Assembly: GCA_029054245.1 (NCBI GenBank)
Contig: JAIDFQ010000043.1
Span: 186,001 to 250,000, forward strand
Length of the DNA stretch: 64,000 nucleotides
Source of the DNA: Lachnospiraceae bacterium
Lineage (GTDB): Bacteria > Bacillota > Clostridia > Lachnospirales > Lachnospiraceae
Direction: 5' to 3'
The notes beneath the pieces are model-generated. The model was not told the origin of the DNA. It searched no databases and was given only the letters and a program-made list of their open reading frames with translations. Shown here one piece after another: positions 23,653-30,844 of the stretch; position 1 is the first letter of the stretch, and each line of letters begins with the position of its first letter. Made by a program: the position numbers and the translations under genes.

Positions 23653-24434
23653 GATTTTATTTTAGGAGAAATATGTAATTTTGAGTAAATGTCGGCGTAG
23701 ACAGAGGGAGAGAGATTTTCCAGATAATTGGGAGAAAAGTTCCTGTTTACGCCGGCTTTTTTTAATAGGTCGATTGCCTTGTTGTAGGCGATGGCAGCTT
23801 CCACCGCGCTTTCGTAGGAGCCGACTGTGTAATTCCCGTTTATATGTATTTTGGCAATATATTTTGTGCCAGTTTTCGTCTCTTTTTTGATGACACCGTG
23901 GTAGGTGTTGAAAATTTCTATGTTCTCATATCTGAAATCAAGATCATCACCATTTACAAATCGGTAATCCCTGTCCCTGACAGCATAATTTTTAATTCCG
24001 TATCTGCTCATGATGTTGACCTGCATTCCGTAATCAGCCACAAAAAAATGCCGTCCGCGCCGCATAATTTTGTGGGAGGAATAGTAAAATAAATCGTCAA
24101 TATCAAATTTGAGAACATCATCAGGAGAAAGGTAGTATTCAAAATAACTTTTCCGTATAAGGATAGGAGTAGAAAAGTAGATCTGATTATCCCTGAAATT
24201 GATAAGACATACCCACTTAGTAAAGGGCAGAACGCGATGAACTGAAAAATCATTGAGGGAAAGGGTAAGATCCGTTAAAATCATTGTTCCCTCAAGATAT
24301 GCGCCGTAGGCTAAAAGAGCAGTCTGATAGCTTCCCAGACTGATGTGCTTTTTTTTGTAGGTTATGGAGGAACGGTAATAAAGCGTGCCGTCCTTTTTTT
24401 TTGCGGTAAAGACACCGGGAAGATTCTGCGCCAT
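23637..24434 (-). CDS. AP2-domain protein with degenerate HNH-like centre
   Basis: A 265-residue protein. Residues 6-55 (GVFTAKKKDGTLYYRSS, then HISLGSYQTALLAYGAYLEG) and 179-235 (GVIKKETKTGTKYIAKI, then YTVGSYESAVEAAIAYNKA) both have the three-strand plus helix pattern of AP2 DNA-binding domains. Between them, NGDDLDFRYENIEIF (161-175) resembles the end of an HNH homing-endonuclease motif, but the catalytic histidines are not seen. The minus-strand AAGGAG 6 bases before ATG 24434 decides the start; an upstream in-frame ATG lacks a site. Bacterial AP2 proteins are often from phage or homing elements, but no such element surrounds it, so this may be a domesticated regulator. Confidence 0.7.
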   Translation of the reverse strand: MAQNLPGVFTAKKKDGTLYYRSSITYKKKHISLGSYQTALLAYGAYLEGTMILTDLTLSLNDFSVHRVLPFTKWVCLINFRDNQIYFSTPILIRKSYFEYYLSPDDVLKFDIDDLFYYSSHKIMRRGRHFFVADYGMQVNIMSRYGIKNYAVRDRDYRFVNGDDLDFRYENIEIFNTYHGVIKKETKTGTKYIAKIHINGNYTVGSYESAVEAAIAYNKAIDLLKKAGVNRNFSPNYLENLSPSVYADIYSKLHISPKIKSYLRV

Positions 24435-24655
24435 AAATTGCTCCTTAAAGTTTTTCTTGTTTCCTCTTATTTTATCATAAAAAGATGCATTTTTGAAATA
24501 AATTACCCTGTCATGCAATTTTTAGAAATATTTTTGGCAGTAACTGTATAAAATATTAAAGAACTATTACAAATGTGAAATAAGTTTAACGACTGTTATA
24601 AGGGGAAAGGGAATGACAGCAGAATATGAGCAATAGGAAAGGATGCGAATAGATT

Positions 24656-25282
24656 ATGTATAAAAAATTTATTATGCAGTTGTTTTTGTGCAATATGATG
24701 ATAATGGCAGGAAGCTTCTGCGTAAAGAGTCTGAAACTGAATCAGGTAGCTTCTACACCGGCGTTTAAAATCAGCATGGAGGAATCTGCGCCAGAGCCAG
24801 AAGTGGACAGGTTTTTTGGCAGAGCACGGAGGGCATCTTCCGGGCAGAGGATTGTGGATTATGCTGTTATAGAAAAAACGTACAAGTATAGCTTGTCCGA
24901 AAATGACTATCAAGCACTCCTAAAAATTGTACAGGCAGAGGCTGGAAATGAAGATGAGGAGGGGAAAATGCTGGTTGCAGGCGTTGTCATAAACAGAGTC
25001 AACAGCGGTAGATTTCCAGATACGGTTTCGGAAGTGGTTATGCAGCAGGAAAAAGGAGTCTATCAATTTTCACCCGTGGCAAACGGTACTTATCAGAGGG
25101 TGAAGGTCACACAGGATACGATTGATGCGGTTGACAGAGTCTTAAAAGGGGAAGATTTGACGAAGGGAGCGCTTTACTTTGCTGCAAGAAAAGCGGCAGA
25201 TCCTGACAAAATGGCTTGGTTTGACTGCTCGCTGGTAAAATTGTTTGAGCACGGCGGTCATGAATTCTTTACAAATGGTTGA
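24656..25282 (+). CDS. SleB/CwlJ-type cell wall hydrolase
   Basis: A 208-residue protein with a hydrophobic N-terminal signal or anchor (about 5-25) and a hydrolase_2 domain (about 85-207). The domain starts LSENDYQALLKIVQAEAGNEDEEGK, where the QAEAG glutamate is the likely catalytic acid, and continues VAGVVINRVNSGRFPDTV. SleB and CwlJ are lytic enzymes that degrade spore cortex peptidoglycan at germination, though vegetative members exist. The lack of a peptidoglycan-binding repeat makes this a short version. The 220 bases upstream hold no other gene. Confidence 0.85.
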   Translation: MYKKFIMQLFLCNMMIMAGSFCVKSLKLNQVASTPAFKISMEESAPEPEVDRFFGRARRASSGQRIVDYAVIEKTYKYSLSENDYQALLKIVQAEAGNEDEEGKMLVAGVVINRVNSGRFPDTVSEVVMQQEKGVYQFSPVANGTYQRVKVTQDTIDAVDRVLKGEDLTKGALYFAARKAADPDKMAWFDCSLVKLFEHGGHEFFTNG

Positions 25283-25308
25283 TAAATATGCTTTTATTGT
25301 GGTAGAAT
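25279..25308 (+). promoter_or_regulatory. Candidate promoter for thrC
   Basis: TTGATA (25279-25284), 18 bases, TAGAAT (25303-25308). It starts at the stop codon region of the upstream hydrolase and is 55 bases before the thrC ATG. Confidence 0.5.
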
Positions 25309-25362
25309 ATGAAGCAGACTTTACCAAAACATCTGTAACGAGAGAAACGAAGGAGCAAAAAG

Positions 25363-26850
25363 ATGGAAGTTTTATATAGCAGTACGAGATCAAAGAAAAA
25401 TCCGGTTAAGGCATCGGAAGCAATTTTGAAAGGGCTATCAGAGGACGGGGGATTATTTGTACCCGATCGGATTCCGACTTTAGATAAAACGCTTGAAGAG
25501 TTGTCAGAAATGACATATGGACAAGTTGCCTATGAGGTGATGAAGCTGTATCTGACAGACTTTACGGAGCAGGAACTGAAAGAATGTATTGCAAAAGCAT
25601 ATGATGAAAAATTTGATACGGAAGAAATTGCACCCATGGTGGAAGCAGAGGGAGCTTATTATCTGGAACTGTTCCATGGCGCGACGATTGCATTTAAGGA
25701 TATGGCGTTATCTATACTGCCGCATCTTCTTACCACCTCTGCCAAAAAGAATCACGTGAAGAATGAAATCGTCATTCTTACGGCTACGTCAGGAGACACG
25801 GGGAAGGCAGCGCTGGCTGGGTTTGCGGATGTGGAAGGGACACGTATCATCGTCTTTTATCCCAAGAACGGAGTAAGTAAAATACAGGAAAAACAGATGG
25901 TGACCCAGAAAGGGAAAAATACATATGTGGTTGGTATCCACGGCAATTTCGATGATGCCCAGACAGGGGTAAAACAGATTTTTGGTGATAAAGAGCTGGC
26001 AGCTTATATGGATGAAAAGGGATTCCAGTTTTCATCAGCCAATTCCATCAATATCGGAAGGTTGGTGCCCCAGATCGTTTATTATGTGTATGCATACGTA
26101 AAACTTTTGAAGGAAGAGCGCATTGCCGGCAAAGAGAAAATAAATGTAGTGGTTCCTACAGGAAATTTTGGAAATATTCTTGCCGCTTTTTATGCAAAGC
26201 AGATGGGTCTGCCGATTGACAGATTGATCTGCGCTTCCAATGAAAATAAAGTGCTTTTTGACTTCTTTAAGTCGGGAACGTACGATAGAAACAGGGAGTT
26301 CGTTTTAACTTCGTCTCCTTCCATGGATATCCTGATTTCAAGCAATCTGGAAAGATTGATTTACCGCATTGCAGGAAATGATCCAGATAAGAACAAAGAA
26401 CTGATGGCAGCGCTGTCAAGCGGCGGATCCTACACGATTACGGATGAGATGAAAGGTCAGCTTGCTGATTTTTATGGAAATTATGCGGATGAGCAGGAAA
26501 CGGCAAAAACGATACATGATTTGTATGATCGCACAGGATATGTGATAGACACACATACAGCTGTTGCAGCCTGTGTCTATGGGAAGTACAAAGAAGAGAC
26601 GAAAGATACAAATACAACGGTCATTGCTTCAACGGCAAGTCCTTACAAATTTACGAGAAGCGTCATAAATGCGATTGACTGCCAATATGATGCTATGGAA
26701 GACTTTGAACTGGTTGATAAACTCGCTGAGATTTCAGGAGTGGAAGTTCCGAAGGCTATCGAAGAAATACGGAAAGCGCCAGTTTTGCATGATCATATAT
26801 GCGAAAAGACACAAATGAAGCAGATGGTAATGGATTTTCTGGGCATTTAG
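25363..26850 (+). CDS. thrC: Threonine synthase
   Basis: A 495-residue PLP enzyme that converts O-phosphohomoserine to threonine. The start YSSTRSKKNPVKASEAILKG and EDGGLFVPDRIP are typical of the long ThrC class. The PLP lysine is in LFHGATIAFKDMALS, and the phosphate-binding TATSGDTGKAALAGF and VPTGNFGNILAAFYAK follow. The length is normal for this class. AAGGAG precedes the ATG. No other threonine pathway genes are adjacent; the next gene is an unrelated signalling protein. Confidence 0.95.
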   Translation: MEVLYSSTRSKKNPVKASEAILKGLSEDGGLFVPDRIPTLDKTLEELSEMTYGQVAYEVMKLYLTDFTEQELKECIAKAYDEKFDTEEIAPMVEAEGAYYLELFHGATIAFKDMALSILPHLLTTSAKKNHVKNEIVILTATSGDTGKAALAGFADVEGTRIIVFYPKNGVSKIQEKQMVTQKGKNTYVVGIHGNFDDAQTGVKQIFGDKELAAYMDEKGFQFSSANSINIGRLVPQIVYYVYAYVKLLKEERIAGKEKINVVVPTGNFGNILAAFYAKQMGLPIDRLICASNENKVLFDFFKSGTYDRNREFVLTSSPSMDILISSNLERLIYRIAGNDPDKNKELMAALSSGGSYTITDEMKGQLADFYGNYADEQETAKTIHDLYDRTGYVIDTHTAVAACVYGKYKEETKDTNTTVIASTASPYKFTRSVINAIDCQYDAMEDFELVDKLAEISGVEVPKAIEEIRKAPVLHDHICEKTQMKQMVMDFLGI

Positions 26851-26918
26851 GGAAACGCTGATGAAAGCGTTCCCACACCGATTCTACCAGATGCTGGAAG
26901 GGAGAGACACTGGAGTAT

Positions 26919-28259
26919 ATGAAACACATTTTCATGGTAGATGATGAGATGACCAATCTGAAGTGTGCGGATCAGATACTTAATGATTCCTATAAGGTGA
27001 CGACAGTGCAGTCCGGTAAGCAGGGATTGCTCCTTTTAGAGAAAAGTATTCCGGATTTGATCTTAATAGACATTAACATGCCTGACATGAATGGCTATGA
27101 GGTGATGGATGAGCTGAAGAAAAATCCGATATTGAAAGATATTCCCGTCATTTTTTTAAGTTCCCATATGGACGGGGAAAGTGAAATAAAAGGGCTTAAG
27201 ATGGGAGCAATGGATTGTATAAGAAAGCCATTTGAACCGGAAATTGTGCGCAGCAGAATAGATAAAATATTAAAGATGACGGAGCAGAAAAAGGAACTCC
27301 AGGATATCGCGCTTAAGGATGGTCTTACGGATCTGCTTAACAGAAGGTATATGGAAAAGCTGTTGAATCAGACAGAGACGGACGGAAAAAAAGGTTTTTT
27401 CATGCTGCTTGACCTGGATAATTTTAAACTGGTCAACGATATATTTGGGCATAAAGTCGGTGATGATGTTCTCGTCAGATTTGCGCGGGTCATGGAAAAG
27501 CAGGTGGGGGATGAGAACAGTGTCTGCCGGCTTGGCGGTGACGAGTTTGCAGTATACTTTTCGGGAAATTATAAAAAGAAAGACATCATCAGCATTGCGA
27601 GCAAGATGATTGCAGGGATTGAATACGAAATCAATGAACTGCTCTTAGACTCAGGGGATCTTAAGGTATCGGTTTCCATAGGAATTGCCCGAAAACCGGA
27701 GGACGGAAAGGGATTTACAAAATTGTATTCTGCGGCAGATAAAGCCTTGTATTTTGTAAAGCAGAATGGAAAACGCGGATATCATTTTTTCCATGAAACC
27801 ACAGTGGAAGAGAAAGAGTCAGAATATGAAAATAAGCAGATTGACCTGCTTCAGTTCCGGCGTCTAATGCAGGAGAAGGGACGCGATGGCGGAGTCTACA
27901 GGGTGGAATATGCTAAATTTAAGTGGCTATATCACTTTGTTATGCGGTTTATAGAACAGAAAAGTAAGGAAGCACATCTCGTACTTTTTACGGTCTGCGA
28001 TAAGACCGGAGGCGAATTGGAGAAGGAGAGGGCAGTAAAAGGAATCGAAGCGCTGGAACAGGCAGTGGCGAAGTCCTTAAGCTGGAAAGATGCTGCCACA
28101 AAATGCGGAAGAGTCCAGTATGCTGCACTGCTTACAGATGCGTCTTATGAAAAGGGAGAAAAGATTATTAGCAATATCCAGGAAAAATTTAAGGAACTGC
28201 TGGGGGATAATTCCATTGAACTTCATTATGAAATGGGAAGTATCGGTGAAACTAATTAA
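26919..28259 (+). CDS. Response regulator-diguanylate cyclase with extra degenerate GGDEF-like domain
   Basis: A 446-residue signalling protein. The receiver domain (3-118) has the acidic pocket VDDE (D8, D9), the phospho-acceptor D51 in LILIDINMPDMNGYE and K103. The first GGDEF domain (about 128-295) has DGLTDLLNRRYMEKL, DLDNFKLVNDIFGHKVGDD and an intact GGDEF at 206-210, so it should make cyclic di-GMP. Residues about 310-440 show a second GGDEF-like pattern (GIEALEQAVAKSLSWKDAATKCGR, then ALLTDASYEKGEKI) in which the active site is lost. The cognate kinase is not adjacent. Confidence 0.85.
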   Translation: MKHIFMVDDEMTNLKCADQILNDSYKVTTVQSGKQGLLLLEKSIPDLILIDINMPDMNGYEVMDELKKNPILKDIPVIFLSSHMDGESEIKGLKMGAMDCIRKPFEPEIVRSRIDKILKMTEQKKELQDIALKDGLTDLLNRRYMEKLLNQTETDGKKGFFMLLDLDNFKLVNDIFGHKVGDDVLVRFARVMEKQVGDENSVCRLGGDEFAVYFSGNYKKKDIISIASKMIAGIEYEINELLLDSGDLKVSVSIGIARKPEDGKGFTKLYSAADKALYFVKQNGKRGYHFFHETTVEEKESEYENKQIDLLQFRRLMQEKGRDGGVYRVEYAKFKWLYHFVMRFIEQKSKEAHLVLFTVCDKTGGELEKERAVKGIEALEQAVAKSLSWKDAATKCGRVQYAALLTDASYEKGEKIISNIQEKFKELLGDNSIELHYEMGSIGETN

Positions 28260-28290
28260 GAAGGAACTGTCAGAATAAGACGGTAGCAAC

Positions 28291-28329
28291 TAGGGAGGCT
28301 GTGAGTCAAAGGGAATCACAACCTCCCTA
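28291..28329. repeat. Inverted repeat between the cyclase and the OmpR-type regulator
   Basis: The 14-base arm TAGGGAGGCTGTGA (28291-28304) pairs with TCACAACCTCCCTA (28316-28329) with one mismatch. No T-run follows (AACTTAATAAA), so terminator function is uncertain; it may be a weak terminator or an operator ahead of the two-component genes. Confidence 0.55.
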
Positions 28330-28355
28330 AACTTAATAAATGAGGAAATGTCAAG

Positions 28356-29042
28356 ATGAAAAAAATATTTTTGGTTGAAGATGATAAAGCTATTTCTAAA
28401 AATCTTCTGTTGCTGCTTGGGACGGAGGGATTTGCAGTAAGTCATGCTTCCACGCAGAAAGAAGCAATCCGTATGCTTACAGAGGGCAGATTTGACATGG
28501 CATTGGTAGATATTTCTTTGCCCGATGGAAATGGTTTTGCCGTCTGCACAGAGATCAAACAGACACAGAACATACCTGTTATCTTTCTGACAGCGTCCGG
28601 TGATGAAGCCAGTGTTGTTACGGGGCTGAATATGGGGGCAGATGACTATATTACGAAACCGTTCCGGTCGAGGGAATTGATTGCAAGAATTAAAGCTGCT
28701 TTGCGGAAAACAGACTGTTCGCCCGTTCTTTTTGACAGGAATGGGATTATCGTGGATATAGCCAGCGGTATTGTTAAAAAGAACGGGAAAGAGGTATTTC
28801 TTTCTGCCTTGGAATATCGTTTACTGCTGGTATTTGTTAATAATCCTAAAAACATTATTACACGGGAGAGGCTGTTGGACGAGCTGTGGGATGCCGCAGG
28901 GGAATATGTCAATAATAACACCCTGACGGTTTATATTAAGAGACTGCGGGAAAAAATAGAAGATGATCCGGCGAAGCCGCAGATCATTCTCACTGTTCAC
29001 GGTACAGGATATCGGTTGGGAGGCAGTGATGTTTCGGAATAA
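28356..29042 (+). CDS. OmpR/PhoB-family response regulator
   Basis: A 228-residue regulator. The receiver domain has VEDDKAISKN and the phospho-acceptor aspartate in MALVDISLPDGNGF, plus GADDYITKPF with the conserved Lys. The C-terminal winged helix (about 130-225) has SALEYRLLLVFVNNP, ITRERLLDELWD and VHGTGYRLGG, the standard ending. The gene overlaps the histidine kinase by 14 bases. The pair is followed by an FtsX-type ABC transporter, the layout of peptide-antibiotic sensing and detoxification systems, so the likely target is the promoter at 30026-30090. Confidence 0.92.
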   Translation: MKKIFLVEDDKAISKNLLLLLGTEGFAVSHASTQKEAIRMLTEGRFDMALVDISLPDGNGFAVCTEIKQTQNIPVIFLTASGDEASVVTGLNMGADDYITKPFRSRELIARIKAALRKTDCSPVLFDRNGIIVDIASGIVKKNGKEVFLSALEYRLLLVFVNNPKNIITRERLLDELWDAAGEYVNNNTLTVYIKRLREKIEDDPAKPQIILTVHGTGYRLGGSDVSE

Positions 29043-30018
29043 AGAGATCAAACAGGTTTCTATATTATTTTTTATGATAACCTGCATCTTTGCGACAGCA
29101 GGATTTATGGTCTGCATGACGGCGGGTATACTGGAGCTTGTTTCAGCAGGGATATTAGGGATCGTATTTTATGTATTTACAAAGGCGCGTTATAAAAGGA
29201 TTGCGCAGCTTTCAGAACAGATTGACATGGTGCTGCACGATGCTGAACACTTGTGTATCAGTGAATCGGAGGAAGGTGAGCTTTGCATTTTGCAGAGCGA
29301 GATTGTTAAAATGACTTTGCGTATACGGGAGCAGAATCGAGCGTTAAGAAATGAAAAAAAGCATCTCGCAGATTCTCTTGCCGATATTTCCCATCAGCTC
29401 CGTACGCCGCTTACGTCAGTGAATATTATCCTTTCACTGTTAGAAAAAAATACGGATAAAAAGGAACAAAAGGCATTGATCAGGGAAGCGGGGGAATTAT
29501 TTGAGCAGATGGACTTTTTACTTGTTTCCCTGTTAAAATTATCCCGTCTGGATGCAGGTATTGTGGTTTTCAAAAAGGAGAGGATAGATATAAGCAATCT
29601 AATATCGGTTTCGCTCCGCCCATTCTTAATTCCAATGGAACTGCATCATATTCAGATACAGACAAAGATACCGGAAAAAATTGAAATTTCAGGTGATTTC
29701 AGATGGCTTTCAGAAGCATTCCAGAATATTGTTAAAAACTGTATGGAGAGCGTGGGAGACAACGGGAAAATTAAAATTGCCTGCGAGGATAATCCTTTAT
29801 TTACAGAAATCACATTTCATGATGATGGAGCTGGATTTGAAGAAGAAGATCTGCCTCATCTGTTTGAGCGTTTTTACCGTGGAAAAGGTGAAGATGCCAC
29901 AGGATATGGTATCGGGCTTGCCCTTTGCAGGACCATTATCATGCAGCAGGGAGGAACGATTTTGGCCAAAAATCATTCACAGGGCGGCGCTGTATTTTCC
30001 GTTCGCTTTATAAAATAA
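29029..30018 (+). CDS. Sensor histidine kinase
   Basis: A 329-residue kinase. Two transmembrane helices lie at about 8-30 and 36-56 with almost no extracellular loop between them, the intramembrane-sensing architecture. The HisKA region carries the phospho-acceptor in LADISHQLRTPLTSVNI, and the ATPase domain has N-box NIVKNCMESVG, G1 FHDDGAGFEEEDL and G2 GYGIGLALC. ATG 29029 is chosen because GGGAGG lies just upstream inside the regulator gene; the frame is open further upstream but would overlap it by 80 bases. A kinase with no sensor domain usually takes its signal from the partner ABC permease. Confidence 0.9.
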   Translation: MFRNKEIKQVSILFFMITCIFATAGFMVCMTAGILELVSAGILGIVFYVFTKARYKRIAQLSEQIDMVLHDAEHLCISESEEGELCILQSEIVKMTLRIREQNRALRNEKKHLADSLADISHQLRTPLTSVNIILSLLEKNTDKKEQKALIREAGELFEQMDFLLVSLLKLSRLDAGIVVFKKERIDISNLISVSLRPFLIPMELHHIQIQTKIPEKIEISGDFRWLSEAFQNIVKNCMESVGDNGKIKIACEDNPLFTEITFHDDGAGFEEEDLPHLFERFYRGKGEDATGYGIGLALCRTIIMQQGGTILAKNHSQGGAVFSVRFIK

Positions 30019-30025
30019 CGCATCT

Positions 30026-30090
30026 CTCACAGAATTGTGACGAATCAGTCACAAAAAAGTCACAGAAAAGTAAGTTCAAAATTCTATGAT
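30026..30090 (+). promoter_or_regulatory. Promoter with 11-bp-phased TCACA repeats (candidate response-regulator operator)
   Basis: CTCACA (30026), GTCACA (30048) and GTCACA (30059) share the TCACA core with starts 22 and 11 bases apart, that is on the same helical face. TTGTGAC (30035-30041) and GTCACAA (30048-30054) also form an inverted repeat. TATGAT (30085-30090) is a good -10 with no matching -35, as expected for an activator-dependent promoter. Confidence 0.6.
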
Positions 30091-30154
30091 ATGAGTAGAT
30101 AACAGTAAACAGCAAAAAATGTCGTTTACGATAAAGATAAAGGAGGCTCATATA

Positions 30155-30844
30155 ATGGAGTTTTTAAAAATCGAAGATTTATGTAAAGTCTATGGTAAAG
30201 ATGAAAATAAGGTCATAGCACTAGACCATGTTTCCCTGAATATTGAAAAGGGAGATTTTACCGCTATTATCGGGACTTCTGGTTCTGGGAAATCCACCCT
30301 TCTTCATGCGATAGCAGGCGTGGATATTCCAACAAGCGGGAAAATTTATCTGGACGGACAGGATGTATATGCCCAGAGCAGCGAAAATCTTGCTATATTT
30401 CGCAGGCGGCAGGTAGGGCTGATCTATCAGTTCCATAATCTGATCCCCACCCTTAATGTGGTTGAAAATATTACCCTTCCGATTCTCATGGATAAAAGAA
30501 AAGTCAATAAAAATCGGCTCGATGATCTGTTGGAACTGCTGGGACTCAAGGAGAGAAGGACTCATCTGCCAAACCAGCTTTCAGGCGGACAGCAGCAGCG
30601 GGTTGCCATTGGACGTGCCTTGATGAATGCGCCGCAAGTCTGTTTGGCGGATGAACCTACGGGCAGTCTGGATAGCCGTAATGGACAGGAGATCATTCGT
30701 CTTTTAAAAGAAAGCCATCGCAAATATCATCAGTCACTGATTATCGTTACCCATGATGAAAACATTGCGTTACAGGCGGACCGTATTATCAGCATTGCAG
30801 ATGGGAAAGTGGTACGGGATGAGAGGCAGGTGGTGCAGTCATGA
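30155..30844 (+). CDS. ABC transporter ATP-binding protein (MacB/LolD-type)
   Basis: A 229-residue ATPase. Walker A is [16 protein letters not shown], the Q-loop is [17 protein letters not shown], the signature is [15 protein letters not shown] and Walker B is [12 protein letters not shown], followed by the H-loop [14 protein letters not shown]. This is the MacB/FtsE/BceA type that works with FtsX-family permeases. AGGAGG lies 8 bases before ATG 30155, which decides the start. The gene overlaps the permease by 4 bases. Together with the upstream two-component system it suggests removal of antimicrobial peptides or a lipid-II-targeting compound. Confidence 0.94.
   Translation: MEFLKIEDLCKVYGKDENKVIALDHVSLNIEKGDFTAIIGTSGSGKSTLLHAIAGVDIPTSGKIYLDGQDVYAQSSENLAIFRRRQVGLIYQFHNLIPTLNVVENITLPILMDKRKVNKNRLDDLLELLGLKERRTHLPNQLSGGQQQRVAIGRALMNAPQVCLADEPTGSLDSRNGQEIIRLLKESHRKYHQSLIIVTHDENIALQADRIISIADGKVVRDERQVVQS

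Noticed and set aside
26850..26874. Terminator after thrC (GGGAAACGCT...AGCGTTCCC)
   Set aside because: The stem has a bulge and no T-run follows, so I could not support it as a terminator.
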